This document shows positions 47,601 through 61,256 of a stretch of 64,000 nucleotides of DNA, one piece after another. The DNA lies in the NCBI RefSeq assembly GCF_031877795.1, contig NC_133935.1, positions 50,411,330 through 50,475,329 on the forward strand. Reading direction: 5' to 3'. The translations under genes were made by a program, and so were the position numbers. Position 1 is the first letter of the stretch, and each line of letters opens with the position of its first letter. The DNA is from Strix aluco. Its lineage: Eukaryota > Chordata > Aves > Strigiformes > Strigidae. The notes below the pieces were generated by a model. It saw only the letters and a program-made list of their open reading frames with translations. It had not been told where the DNA came from and did not search any database.

Positions 47601-50600
47601 TTGGTTTGTGGTGAAAAAGCAAGGATGAAAAAAAATCCACATACAGAAAGTCACATACATTTTTAAACAGTGTTATAAACTCATGCATGGCCACCCAGCT
47701 AGGAAAGGAAATGGCTGGAGACACATGGTTTCTCCAGAACAGATTCAATAATGTCTAGGAAACCATGCCTTTCCAGCTGAGCTGTCCTCAGGTATGACAA
47801 GTCCCATACTCTCAGAAAGAGTCGGCTTGGTCAGTTAGCAAGGAGAAGCAAAGTTGTACATCCTGTTCGATCAGCTTCAGCCCTGCGATGCAGTTAAGCA
47901 GGGAAGCAAAACTGTAGGTAAAAGTGCCTCCGTATGTACTAATAGTAGGAACCTTTCACACTGTTCTTTTTTTCTTGCCACTCTGTATCAACTTCTCAAA
48001 GATTCATTCTTCTGTTTTTCCACTACTGACCTAGAAAGAAACCTGGCTTGTAGAAATCTCCATAGCCTGAATAGTTGACCCAACTGAAAGATGAAATAAA
48101 ATACCCAAAGGGAAGAGGAAAACCTACCATCCCACTTGGCATCTAGGTGTAGGAAAAGTGTTGCTCTGCTATGACCAAAAGGCTTTTAGATGCAACCCAC
48201 TACTGGGCACTGCCTCAGCCTTTCAAGAAATCACTTTCCACAGTAAACATTGACTGCAGTCAGTGCAAAATATTTATTCCTCTCATCTGAGGATCTCCCA
48301 CATGCTTTGAGGTATTTGAGTTCATAAGTGAGAATACCAAATATTATTCCTGTTGCATGTACGTCAGTCAGTTCTTGGACGCTCTCCCTCTATGTCATGG
48401 TGTCAGTAAGGATGAGTGAAGCTGCCCTTTGGCCAGACTGCTGTTTGGTTTAAAACACTAGATTTGGGTGTTGCTAAAACCACCTCCCACCACTGCTGTC
48501 CTTGTTTTCCAAAGTAAACAGCCTCTGGCGTCTTGTGACCTGAGCAGCCCCAAGTGTCTGACCTTGAAAAACAAAATATATTTTATTTGAAAAGAAAAAT
48601 CTGCAGTCTAAATGATTTGGGGCACTGCTTTCCTTCCTCAGCAGGATTCTGGAACGCCCAGGCTTTGGTAGGAGCTGCCTACATGCCACAGATATACATG
48701 AGAACACATTTGCCCTCTAATGATATATTAGGCAATGGTTTTGAGTTGGCAGGCTACTAAAAGCCCTAGCCAAACAAAGATAAAATTGTAATTTATCAAC
48801 AGAGAATACTGAATTCACGGTCACTGGTGACTGCTAGGACTGGTGGTAGCCCACAAAGCTGATGCTGACAACATGGAGACAACAAGTTCTAGAGATTGCT
48901 TAGAATTTTCTCAGTTTTGGAAAACAAACTGTTCAGATTTTTTTGTTCCCTAGATATTGTTCAAATGAGGAACAGATAAAACGGTCACTTTTCTGCACAA
49001 AATCCTGCACAACAGGGCTGAAGCAGCAAGGGTGTATGAACATACCGTGATTGCAAGTTATCTTCTGCAGCATGTAAAGGAAGGTGTCAATATGGAGCAG
49101 TGACGATGCAGGCAGAGAGGCAGCTGGGGGACTGTCTCACTGAGGGATCAGCAGTGCTGTGCTTTAGCTGGTACAGACCTTTCTTTTGATAATTTGGTCC
49201 ACAGTTTTTAGGATTCCTGTTCTTCGTACTAGTTATTTAGAGCAGTAGGATTTTTCCAAAGGCATCCTCTTCCTGCAGAAGGTTTTTAATGAATCTTGAA
49301 AATACTTTATCTCGGGTATGTTGAGGAATCTTTCTCAGTAGACCTTAGTCTCTTCAATCGTCTCAGATTTATAGTAGCTTTGTTTCACTAAAGTCAGTGG
49401 TGTCAGGCAGATACCAGAACAAAGTTAAGAATCAGGACCTATTTTTACAGGGTTTCAGAAGCCTCTGTTATTTTAATTGTCCTGAGTTAAGTGTGCTCTC
49501 ACAGTGCCATGGTGGAAATCCATCCAAGATGAACAGAAGGGTCAAACAGCAAGGGGCAAAATGCAAATTTCTCTTTCCCCTTCCCCACTCTCCACCTACC
49601 CTTCCATCTCCTGACTGCTCTCTGGATAGATAGAAACCCAACTGCTCTTACAGAAAGGAATTCAATCTCCTCACCATTTGCAGCATCGCCAAGGCTCAGG
49701 GATACTGCCACAATGATTTCTGTGAACTGGTACCAGCACCAACTCAATTCCACAAAAAAAGCAGCGAACAGCTAAGAAATCACCAGGGAAGCCAAATGTG
49801 AAGTGGTGTTCTGGAGGTGAAAGGATCTCTATGCCATTACAGACCTTCTAAGTTTCCCAGTCCCACGGGTGTGCTTTCATGGGAAGAAAAACCTGTTTCA
49901 GATCATGCCAGGTATTTTCTGCACTGCCCAGCAGTTATACCTGAGGATGTTCTCCAGATGTTCGTGTTTGTATGAAACATACAATAATAAAGTTGTAAAC
50001 TGGAGGAGACAATACATGGACAGGAAGAAGAAGGGCTTAAGGGCAGCCTGGAAAAACACGAAAACTAACTAGCCCACATACAAAATCAACTAGTCCACTT
50101 TAATAGGACAATAAAGACATATTTTATTTGCCTTTCCAAAGAACTGCTACTTTTCTCAGTAAGTGGGCACACACGGTTTGCCACGGTTCTTATATTGCCA
50201 GTAGCTAATTGCTTGTATTTTGGGGAACAGATATTCCTTCCACTTGGGCAGACAAGAAGTGAGAAGTATGGGGCCTAAGACAAAGCGAAGCCGTAGTTCA
50301 GATAGTTTTTGGACTACAGTGAAAAGAAAATAATAATATACCATTGTCTGGAAGGCCAGCGATTGAAAAACGGAAGAGAAGAAAATCCTTGCAGCAACTG
50401 AAAATGGAGTGGATGGAAACAGACCTGTTGCATTAAGGGCAGTAAAATTTCCTGGCCAAAAGAAGTTAGACCGCAGGTATCATCTGTACTGAGACTATAA
50501 AGAGCATGAAACAAGAATGCACTGGCTAAGACATCTGCAGAGTGAAATGTCTTCAGTGTTTGCAAGCTAACAAGAGGTGAATAAAACAGGAGTTTGAAAC

Positions 50601-53436
50601 TGGAAGCCTTTTTTCTTTCCTGGAACCGCTTCTCTTTTTCTGCTGGCCTATGCTGGCTAAGCGAAAGGTCTGAGGAGGCTGGCTACAAGTCCTGGGAGGT
50701 CTCTGGGGAAGGTTTCTGCGTGTATTATTCCTGCTTAATTTGGGCTGCTCAGGCGGGTCCTGATCCCAAAAACATGTGGACATAACAGAGACCTTGCTTA
50801 GTGCATTTAATATTACACCAGTGGCCTGTATAAGGATTTCAGAATGTCACATGCCTACACTGCTTGGAGTTTGGCTATTTCAGTGATTTCACTGATTTGG
50901 GTGCATTTGGAAATATTATCTTGCATTTTTTTAAAAAGTGACTGTAAAAAGCAGTTGCTGACTGCTGTCATGCCTTTGATCTGAAAAGCATAGTCAGACA
51001 CTGTGGTGTATGCCTTCCATTTATAACAAAGCGGGAGCAAGCCAGACTGGAATGCAGCTCTTCACATGTGAAGGATTAAACATTTCTGCACGTTTATTGT
51101 GGGACCTGTAGGTGGCCTCATTTTAATAGTCAATAAAACAAGAACTATTAGTTCAGTTTGCCAGTGAGCTAAGCAACATTTTGTCTTATTCTACGGAATT
51201 TGGAAGCTGATGCATTTGCTTCTAGTGCCATTGAATACTCTGCCATTTGTTCTGTAAACAAGTGAGTATAGAGCACACTGATTTTAATTTGGAAAGTGCA
51301 AACATCTGTTTTGCTTTCATCCTTAAATTCCTTCAAGGATGGGAAGAGAGAGGGCATGATTTTGAAACTTAGGTAGGACCAGAAAAGTAGCCTGTATCAT
51401 GTATTTCACATTGCCTCGCAGACCACAGGTGAAGAAGCAGAGGACTGCTAGCCATGCAGTGACATTAACCACAGAGATTTTGTAACATACTGAACAATAG
51501 GAAAAATTAATATACATCACATATTCTGTTAAAAAAGGCCTAACCTCATGTCTTACGAAATTCAGCTAGGTAAGGGACTGCAAAAGAAAGCTAAATGACT
51601 TAAGACTGAGATCTTTCAGTACCATCAATAGAGTACGAACATCCACATCCACACTTGGCACCATGTGTGTCACAATATATTCTTCACTGTCACCCCAACA
51701 AAAATGCTGACTTATGATGTGGTCTTATTTAACTGAGCCATTTTGGGGTTGAGGAAGAAGAGGAAATACCCTGGAGCTTAGCTAGTGTCAGCCTCACCTT
51801 TGTCAGCTGTTGAGTGGGCAATAAAGTCTCATGACTCATGCTGGGCAGGTCCTATCCTGTCAGTCATTATTATCACTATCTAGCATTGGACCACTGGAGG
51901 CAAGTTGTGTGCTTCAGTTTTATATTGCCTTTTATCCTGAGAGGTAACAGAGCCTGCAAATACTACTTACCTGCAAGTACAAATATGAGGTAAATGCATT
52001 ACTTCACAACAAATTCCCTCTCCTTTCCTGAAGCAATGTCTTTGCTGCATCAATCTGGATGTCAGCCTACCACCATCCATATGGGAATATATGTTATATA
52101 ATACATGCTATAGCCACTTGGTAAGGCCCCAGTTTTAACTAGTTCACATACAGACACTGTGTTTTTTTAGTGTATGAGAGCTAATAGAGCTTGTGAAAAA
52201 GGCTTATGGTTAAGATGCCTTTAATATATGGAAGCCATATAGCTACAATGATAAGAGAATCACAAAGTGGTTCATTAACTGTCCTCGTGTTGCTGATCCT
52301 GCCACCACTGCTTCTCCTACCCCGTGGCCAGGGCACACTGAGGAACAGCAGGAGCAGCAGGGAGAGCATCTCTTGCTAGAAATTTCCCTGTTTTTGAAGT
52401 GGTGGGGTCTACACGTGTCTTAGGCACAACTGCATGCCATGCACTGCAAAACACAGCCAGCCTTGAGCTGGACTGGAGCACAGAGCCATCCCTTGTGTCT
52501 GCTGCCAGGTCAGCAGCTGCAAGAGGACCGCACACCTCCAAAGATCTGCCTTAGCACAGCACCTCTGGATGCTGACAGACTGGCTGGGTTATGCTGGGAG
52601 TGCAAGGCAAAGCCACCACCGGGTGTCCAGCCCTGCATCCCATTTTAGTGGGTACTGGTTAGTCCCTCGTTTCAGAAATATCAAACTATTACAGTTCTGA
52701 GAGTGAACTACAGTGGACAGGTGGGAGGCAGAGGGCTACAAGGGATTAATTTTTGGACTAACAGCGATTATACTAAATTTGTAAAACAAGTCTTCAGTGT
52801 GCCATCTGTCCTAGGACACTCTGCAATGATTGAAAACAATCAGCAAGTGAATTAATTTTGATGTAACTCTCCGGTTCCCATGAACACAAGCATGGAAACT
52901 GGTTTGAAAACAGCCTGCAACTTCTTAACCCTCCCTCACACCTATCTTTTAAAACACACTGCAGAGCTGATCTACCAAGCAGCATTAACCTGCTGCCCGT
53001 GGGGCATTTCAAACCTGCATCCTTGGAGATGAAACCTTGACAGAAACCAACTTTCCAGCCAAATTCCTCCACCGCAGACAGAGCCCAGGCACCACGGGGC
53101 TCCTACGGCACGCCCATGACTCACCACATCCCACAACACATCTTTTGGAAGCAACCAAAACTTCTGCTAAGTAAAAGTTGAGCCTTTCTCTAAACATTTC
53201 CCCTCTCTACTGGGCCTGGGTGCTTGCAATATTCTCTTGAAAGCAGGTTAAGTGCGAGGCCACCTGGTACCGGGCAGTGCTACACTCCTGCCAGAAACCT
53301 GCTAGAGATAAAGTGCTGGATATATAATTTTCACAGTAAATTAAGGGAAAGCAAAGTAAAACCAGTTCCCTAATACATGCTGCAGCTAGGGGAACAAAAA
53401 CCTGACATAAAACCAGACAAATAAGGAAGGAGAACA
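44656..53436. other. non-coding stretch downstream of MSRB3; possible conserved blocks
   Basis: No gene or clear transposon is recognised between the pyrimidine tract and the MSRB3 poly(A) region. Open frames are short (under 100 codons) and unsupported. The part at 46000-46400 is AT-rich, free of simple repeats and evenly complex, the appearance of many conserved non-coding elements, but this cannot be tested from one sequence. Confidence 0.45.
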
Positions 53437-53454
53437 GAATTATCTATAAAGAAA

Positions 53455-53460
53455 TTTATT
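53455..53460 (-). terminator. poly(A) signal AATAAA, likely distal MSRB3 site
   Basis: Minus-strand AATAAA with an upstream UGUA motif and a downstream T/GT-rich element within about 60 bases. This is the best-supported cleavage and polyadenylation site for MSRB3 in the window; cleavage would fall near 53435-53440. Confidence 0.6.
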
Positions 53461-53599
53461 TTATATTTGTGTACAACAAATATATGAAAACAAATTTAAT
53501 TTGAAAAATGTATATTTGATTTCTTAAAAGTATTGAACCCTCTTAAGGAAAGGTTTTAGTTATTAAAAAGATACCGAAGGCTAAAATTATACTTGGATA

Positions 53600-53680
53600 A
53601 TATATGTGTGTGTACGTATATATATATATAAAACATGTGCAATTTTAAATATATATATAGTATATATAAATAACACATGT
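53600..53680 (-). repeat. AT/GT-rich microsatellite with inverted repeat in MSRB3 3' UTR
   Basis: A GTGTGT/TATATA tract (53601-53630) is followed by ACATGTG at 53633-53639 and its complement CACATGT at 53674-53680, flanking further TATATATA runs. In RNA the region could form an AU-rich hairpin. It is probably a length-variable microsatellite. Confidence 0.75.
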
Positions 53681-54668
53681 GACTTACATGATATTTTAAG
53701 GTATGCTATTTAAACATCTGAGTAACAATAGAGATATTATAAAATATAGTTTGCCATTTCTACGCAGTTTGCGTTCAGTTTTTGTAAGCATCTAGACAGT
53801 GCAAAATTTAAACATACAGAAATATTCTCCTATTATTCTATACATTGTGCTCAGCTCCCAAGTTTCCTCTGCCATGATCATAACCAGACTCAACCAAATT
53901 CGGAGGGTTCAATACTAGCCCTTACTAGCATCTTCTAAGAGCAATAAAAGGAAATCTGTCTTACCTTGCACTGCGCTGCGATATAGTTTGCGCACAAGAG
54001 AGAACAATGCATTTCCTATGTTAAATGGTCTAACTCCCAGAGATCACATACACCTCACCATATTGACTCATTTCATTGCACTCCATATCCTGCAAAAATA
54101 AATCTCCTGTAGGACAGCACACATTACTGCATAGTGAAGTTTAAGTAACATATTTCTTTAACATAAGACAGGAATATACTGAAATTTGATAACACTTAAA
54201 TCCAACAGCAATCTGGAATTAAACCACATTTATGTACCACATTTTTATAGATGCTGCTGTTTTTTATGTTTATGCCAGAAAATGTGGTAGAGAAAACCTA
54301 CATTTCTTGAAATAAAAGCAAGGGATAAAAACAGTCCTTCTAGAAGAAATTGCTAAAAATCAACGGGACCAGGAGAAACTTGACTGCCTTGAAATACCAA
54401 GGTCTGCACAACCTTTCCTGCAGCTGATGAGCAATTCCTTGCATGACATCTGGGGGAATACTCACTCAGATGTGAGTAGGTGCTTGCTACAGCAGAGCCT
54501 GAGTGTTTTAGCTCTAAATATCTATCATTCTTATTTGCATCTATTTGATGTTAAGGTATTGTATGCTTTTTTCATGTCTTATGTTGCTAAAAAAAGGCAA
54601 TTCTGACCATTCCATATGCTTTTACAGTAGTTGTATTTTAACTGAAGGATGTTTGTATTTTAGATATG

Positions 54669-54674
54669 TTTATT
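54669..54674 (-). terminator. alternative poly(A) signal AATAAA
   Basis: A minus-strand AATAAA about 1.4 kb after the MSRB3 stop. It could serve a shorter 3' UTR. The downstream T/GT-rich context is less striking than at the distal site. Confidence 0.35.
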
Positions 54675-56048
54675 ATCACTGACATAAAAACCTCAATTCT
54701 GCTTTCATAAAAATCAGTGGCTGCTTTGCTTTGCTCCTGCTAGAAATAACATTGGATCCAAATATGTTAGTCAGAAAGTTTGCTAATAGAAGTAAATACT
54801 ATATTCATTAAGTCTCTCAATGCTTAAAGGCAAAGTGGTGTTAGCAAATACTGTATGGTATAGCTTAAAGAACAGTATTATGCACAATTCTAGACAAACT
54901 ATTATTCAACAAAATCTAGAAGCAGCTGTGAAAAACATGAGACAGCAAATTCTGCTACATGAAAATTCCTGGAGCTCTCACAGGCTTTTTTCAAATTCAT
55001 TTCTTAAAACAACCCCATCACTCATGTCCTACACCGCAATTGCACAAATTAAAGGCTGTGGCCTTGTAGGCAGTATGCATCCAGACCAGCTAATCTTTAA
55101 AACTGGATACTTCAGGAGTGTCTCTCTCTTTCTGTTGCATTCATTCCTAAACTCCCTTTTAGCAGAAACTGTCATGTTTTTGAATCCTTGTAGCAACTGA
55201 CAAGATAAAGAGCCTAGTGTCATCCCTCATCTACTTCACTTCTCAAGTTTATCTCTGCACTTGTCCATATAATTACCCCCTGCAGATTTCAACTTTAATT
55301 CAGATTTGAGTTACAGTTGCTGAGCAGGCCTCACGAAAAGACAAAACCTCATTAGTAGCCCACAAAAGTGAGCCTTACTAGTTAAAACCTTGATTTAAAT
55401 ACCAAACAAAGGGGAAAAATAGATGCTGAGACAATGTTTACATCCTTTCAACCACACCCTTGAAATTTTGGCAGTAAATTAGCCAAAGGATGGGCTTTAC
55501 ATCTCATCCATCTCTCTCAGTTGGGAAGGAACAGCCATAACTACAAGTTTTTGCAGGGTGTGGCTGATGCTGGGAGATGGCTGAATACATATGACCAAAG
55601 GCTGCATGCCTCGCAAGTCAGAACAAAGCAGAGATGTGCTAGGAATTCAGGATTTTCTTATGCCCAGAAGTTTCCTATAGACTGGAGATAAACACAAGTC
55701 CCATCTCCCACACAAAAAGGAATAGTGTTCAAACCCAGAGTAACACAGCACCAAGAAAAAACTAATAACTAATTATGCCAAAGCCTCTTGATTTTAAGAC
55801 CTCCCCAGAGCAATCTCAAAGAAAGGAAAAGAAAACCTGTGGAGTCAGTCAACACATTTTTCAATCCAATTATATAGTAAATGCACAGGCAGGCAAGGCC
55901 TCAGTTCTGAAATGGTGAGGAAGAAGGATGGTGCAAAATGCTTTCATACGTTTAAACATTCTTAGGATATAAGAGAGCAGGCAACTTAGAAAACATTCCT
56001 TGTAAGCTGTGTGGGATCAGCGCAGTTTTCTGCAGGCTTTACTTTATC

Positions 56049-56213
56049 CTACAGCTCAGCTTTGCCTGTTTGGGCAGGACTGGTGTTACCACTGCTTTCT
56101 CCAGAGTTGTTCTTGTCTGCTGGCTTGAAAGATAACGAAGCAGAGTTTGTGCAGTATCGTTTGCCAGTTGGGCGAGGTCCATCGTCAAAAATATGCCCCA
56201 GGTGAGCACCACA
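56049..56213 (-). CDS. MSRB3: MSRB3 terminal coding exon
   Basis: Methionine-R-sulfoxide reductase B3 reduces methionine-R-sulfoxide in oxidised proteins. It is a zinc enzyme of the ER and, by isoform, mitochondria. This exon encodes the last 54 residues. It starts directly after a minus-strand acceptor (TTTGTTTCAG) in phase 0 with Cys, the fourth cysteine of the second zinc CxxC motif, whose CSQ lies at the end of the preceding exon. [17 protein letters not shown] follows, then CTNSASLSF, whose Cys is the catalytic nucleophile of the family. The tail is a low-complexity Ser/Asn/Gly linker ending in KAEL, the ER-retention signal known for vertebrate MSRB3, then TAG at 56049-56051. All key residues are present; the linker is the most variable part. 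Confidence 0.95.
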   Translation of the reverse strand, partial: CGAHLGHIFDDGPRPTGKRYCTNSASLSFKPADKNNSGESSGNTSPAQTGKAEL

Positions 56214-59200
56214 CTGAAACAAAACACAATAGAGTATCACTGTGTCTCTGTGCAGCTTGATGGCATCACCGTGGTGTTAAGCAATAACTAGCAGCCGCTT
56301 CCAAGGAAGCACATCTTGGAAGCACATCGGTGCTTACATTGCCCTTTCAAGTGGGATTTGCAAACTACATTTATTTGTAAGAGTGATCCAGGAAGATGAA
56401 CTTCTGAGATATCACGGGCGCCTAAGACTTCAAGCCCAAACTTCCTGGATGTTTCCCATCGTGCCATTGTGTATGTTTGGTTGGGCCACTATTTCTGAGA
56501 AGCCGCCTGTCTCTGTAATGATCTCATGGCAGGAGCTCAGTTAAAAACACAGTGGTGAGGGCAGCACTGCCCACGTTTCACTTACTGCTGTAAGGATATC
56601 TGTGCAAGAAAGAGGCAGCCTGAGCTCTGGGCTCTCCTCAGCCTGCAGCCATCTGCTACGCCCCTCAGTAAGAAGACACTAAACCCCTCGGTGATCCTGG
56701 CAAGGACCTAAAGCACTGAAGATATTCTTTGAAGTATGCCCTCATATTCTTTTTTTTTTTTTTCTTTTTTCTTTTCATAGCCTAGCACTCTTCTGGGCAT
56801 CAGGGCCCTTCTGGGTACACCTCTGCTCCTCACCCCTCGAGGGGATGGAGCTCATCCACTACTCATCTCACACTGTTTTCTGTAGTACACAGGAGACAGG
56901 GACAGATAACTGAAAAAGACCTGTAGTGAAGATATGTAAAGTATTTCTGAATGAATAATCTTTAGCTGGGAGTAATTATAAATAGGAATGATGCTGGATT
57001 TGCTTTTTGTAAGGAATATGAAACTACAGATGGTCTGCTGACACTTTTATGTATCAGCCTCAGATACTCGCAGTGGTACTCAGGGTGAACACTACTGCTG
57101 CTGTCTGTAAGAAAGGTAACAGTCCCTTGTTTTACAGAAGACTACAATATTTTGAAGAAGCTGATCCAGTTGATCCTTATTCAAAAATTAGGATTACTAT
57201 CACTGCATATTATGGCTGACAACTTATCTGGATAATAAGAACTTCTTGTAATTAGTTACTTAAATTCCACAAGTTCATTTTTATACCCTGCCATGAGAAA
57301 TAAAAAAATAAAACCTTGCACTGGAGAAATATTTATCTTGAACAGGAAAGTCATGCTGCTTTAGCAAAGAGCCTTGTCCTTTCAAGTCCATAGCTGATCT
57401 CAGTGAGAGCCCAAATGATGTAATTGAGATCACAGAGCTGCTCGTGGGCTCACAGTCAGACAGCAAAAATTAAAGACTGCAAATTATTCTTAACATTTAA
57501 TTAATTCATAGTATCCCAAATACTTAGAGGCAATACTGACTATTACAAACTGTGAATGAGTTAGTGGTGGCAAATCTCTACCCTGCAGTTAATGTGTTGC
57601 TAATGTTCCCCTGCTGTTATGGCCTTTAATTCACCAAAGCAGTGGGAAGGGTGTCTGTAGAAGCAGGTAAAGTCTTGGCTTCAGGTTAAACTCTGTCAAC
57701 AGACTGAAAGGCTGGGCGAGGCTCTCACACCAGCTAGGAGGGACAGAAACTCTTTTCATTTAATGACAGCTGAAACAATAATCCTCACTGACTCTGGGAG
57801 CAGGGCAGGTAGGCATGTGAAGCCTCAGTGCTCCCACACATCGCTCCCACCTGTGCAGCCACATCCCAGGGCAGGCTCCCCACTCCTGGAGAAGTGTCAC
57901 TGAAACAGCCACGGCAGTCCAGCAAGAACCCCAGGAACAAATGAGGGCACTTCCAGCCCATGGTATCAGTAGGATGAGCTCCCAGAGGCAATGGGAAAAG
58001 GCTTGGATGACTTTGGGTTAAGCAGCAGCTGCTCGGCTTTGTAAGGAAGACAAAACATGGCAAATAAGGAAAAGGCAAAGGAAAGTTGCATGAGAACCAG
58101 AGAATATGACGCTTCAAGTCTTGTTCCTGAAAGGTTGCTGTCTTGCCACCCTTTCCTCCATTCTCCACTGCCTATTTTATTTCATTTTCCTTTAGATTGA
58201 AAGCCTTTTTTAGGCAGTTTGCACAGAAAACCTTAGCTGTTTCTCAGAGTGGGGTCTCTCACAATGAGGCATTTAACCTGATTATAAAGCTTTTCCATAA
58301 CTTGTGAAAAAAAAATCTAAAAAAACTTAAGTGTCCCAGAGAGAGTATTTTTCTAAATGCTCAGCATCCTAATTAAATCATCTCATCTCAACTAAGAATG
58401 CTTCAAAACCTCCTGGCTAGAAGTGTTAAACAGATCTTTTCCAGATTAACATTTAACCAAAGATAAATCTTTCCTCTCCACTGGACAGAAATAGAACAAA
58501 AGAAACCGTAGAGAGAAACAGTCTGCAGGAGTAATATACTAACATACAGACTACAAAGACAATCTATCAAAAAAGGTTTTCCTCACAAAACCTGAGAAGC
58601 TGTGTGAGAGTCCAAGGAAGTCTCATTACACCTTCTTGTGATGGCAGAATCACACCAGGATTGGATTACTGAAAAATTTGTTACCTTTTGAGATTACCCC
58701 TCACCAAAAATTTATGTGGCGATTCTCTCTGTAGAGGACTCTATAACTCATCTGCCCTGAAAAGAAACGTAATTCAATCCTTTGTATCACAGTATAAGAA
58801 ACCTGGCCCTCAGCTGAGAGTACAAAGGATGAATTGATTTTACTGTTCTTCCCACACATAATAGGTGGCGACCGTTTTTCTAGGATGTATATACATGTCT
58901 GCAAAGCCTCCCCAAAAGAAACAATCATTTGTTGCAGCCTTGCACATAAATATACTGGGCAGAATGCACTGGGACGGTGAAACGGTTAGAGTAAAGCACT
59001 TGAAGTATGTGTTTGGGAGCAGGAAAGGGGGAGTCACTGCTAACTGTCAGTATGCTTGGATCTCCCATGCCTCCTGGTTCTAATATGCTGCTGGGAGACA
59101 CGGAAAGCAGCTTGCAGTCAGCTGCTGCAGTCAAGTCCAGACAATCAGTGTGCAAACAGTATTTCTGTGACTACAGAATTTTACTGATTTGTACAGGTAC

Positions 59201-61256
59201 AAATAATAGCTAGGGAGACCTCAAGGGAAGGGACTCTCGAGCAGGAAAGATGAAAAAAAAAAGAGATGCAACCAGTTTTACAATATTCCTCAAATGCATT
59301 TGTAGTTAACTTCTACCTGCCTCTAATCATTGATCTTTAAATACATCCAGGGTGACATGTTTCCAAAAAAAATGCAGAAGTTATTTCTAGGATAATGCCA
59401 TGGATGTCTTTGATTAATATTACAGTAATTCTCCCCCAGTGTTTGCTTTCTATAAGGGAGAACATTAAAAGAGTTTTTTATTCTCTCAGACAGGTGGAAG
59501 GACTTTTAAAGAAAAATCTGCAAAAGATTAATAAGGTTTTGGGTGTGGGAGAGGTTATTTCCCTCCAGTTCTACCAAGGCCTGACATATCAATCCCACTG
59601 CTTTCCAGGCTGCAGTAGAACTGCGTTTTTTTGCAGCTGCATGTGTGACTCACATTCCTAGGGCTCTGAGGAGGGGAGGAAATGGTTTTGTTACAGATAC
59701 ACAATGCTGAGTGGTGGCTGCAAAGATGCTCACCACTCCTCAAGCTATTTTCCTGTGTGACTTGATCATCCGTGGGGTTATTGACCCAGAAATTGGAGTA
59801 GCTGGTAGGAAGTTGCCATTGGGTTATATAGCAACCTTGGTTGTATTTTTTTCTTAATGTTTTAAATTCAGCTTTTGGGTTTACTTTAATTTCATGGTGT
59901 CTGCATGTGACTGCTGCTAATACTGCTGGTCTCAGGTCTGCTAACGTTATTTTGTTTGGCAACAGGTAAATGACATTTCCAGATTCCTTGGCCTGACCAC
60001 AGGCTGCCTTGGGCTTCTCTCAGGTGAAACCAGGAGCTCTGGCCATCTCTTGAAGTGTGTCAGCAGATACAGGCTCAGAAGGTTGGCAGCACACTGATTT
60101 TAGCACTATTCAGGCCTACTAAGCAGAGCTGAAGAGAGCGGGTTGCATTTTTGATTATGCCAGTAATCACTGGTGAAGCACGAGATTCTGAGTCTGCAGT
60201 CCCACTGCTACCTCACTAGGGAATTTAGGGAAATGGATATTCCCCAAAAGTGTTAAATGGATCTTCTAAAGCATATAATCAATGTAAAAACTACAGAATT
60301 ACATAGTACACATGACATACTAGCAGACACGCTGATCTGGCCATTAACGTGTTGGGCCAAACCCTCTACCCAGACTGAAGTTAATAGACTCTCCATAAAG
60401 ACAATCTTGGCTCTTTTTGAGAAGCTTCTTAACTCTGAGCATTTATATAGGAGGACTGACTGGATAGTAATGATGCATACCGTTGGGGATAAAATCAGTT
60501 ATCCCTCCACCAATACTGTCTGGAAAGTGAACAGTAAATTATCACTGCCCAAATAAAGCTGTTGCTTCTCTCAGGAGAAGTTTGAGCATGTGGAGCTAGA
60601 GGACTGCATGCTGCTGGGTACGTCGGCTGAACGCTGATGAAGTAGCTTCTCCCTTTGCTAAGTAATGATTAGGCCATTCCTTTCACAGAGAGGAGGGCAG
60701 CACAAAAGATGAGAGAAAGTAGAACAAGACAGATAACGGAAAATTCGGGCATGTTTTGAAAGACTACTGACTTCATTATTACGGCAGATGGGATTGTTTG
60801 AGGCAGCCATTAGGACTGCACTAGGAATGAGTTTTTGGAATGCGTTAGCCCAGCTGCACAGTAATGCACTGTGATGGAATCAGCACACAGACAGTCGCTC
60901 CACTGCTTTCGACTTCCCTCTCAACTGCTCACATGTGGAGTCAGTCGGCCAGGCTCAGGAGCTCCTTTGAAGGGACCCTCTTCAGGAAGACAATCTTTGT
61001 AGACTCAGCACCAAGTCCAACCATTTACATCTGCTCTGTTAAATCTCACATGAGACAACAATGTGCATTCCAACAAGCCCTTTGTGCCTTCAGCTCGTTC
61101 CACCCAGCTGTTATACCTACGACCCATTGTGCTCTTTCACAATGATTACTATTTAATGGAACTGAAAGGTTTGCAAATCTTAGGGAAAGTACAGCATGCT
61201 GTAATGTTTTTTGCAGCCTTTGCCATCAGAATGGTCTGTGTGTGCTATAAACTAAC
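56214..61256 (-). other. MSRB3: MSRB3 intron between the last two coding exons
   Basis: A 5043-bp GT-AG intron in phase 0. It holds a 30-base T-rich pyrimidine tract (56747-56776, including T14) and otherwise unremarkable AT-rich sequence. I see no additional exon with MsrB-like sequence and no recognised transposon. Open frames at 57785-58168 and 59555-59962 are unsupported. Confidence 0.9.
56747..56776. repeat. T-rich pyrimidine tract in MSRB3 intron
   Basis: Thirty consecutive pyrimidines on the plus strand, including T14 at 56750-56763. On the transcribed strand of MSRB3 it would read as A-rich, so it is not a splice polypyrimidine tract for this gene. Confidence 0.85.

Larger units (their letters stand above)
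53437..56048 (-). other. MSRB3 3' UTR (predicted)
   Basis: This is the sequence following the MSRB3 stop codon on the minus strand. It is AT-rich and contains no further exon. A canonical AATAAA (plus-strand 53455-53460) is preceded by a UGUA element (minus-strand TTGTTGTACAC) and followed by a T/GT-rich stretch (minus-strand TTATTTGTCTGGTTTTATG). This is a good vertebrate poly(A) architecture and would give a UTR of about 2.6 kb. A second AATAAA at plus-strand 54669-54674 would give a shorter form of about 1.4 kb. The extent is inferred from these signals, not from transcripts. Confidence 0.6.

Noticed and set aside
48240..48360. Possible old repeat with a GAGGATCTC...GCTTTGA core
   Set aside because: Only one short block resembles the remembered pattern; too weak to annotate.
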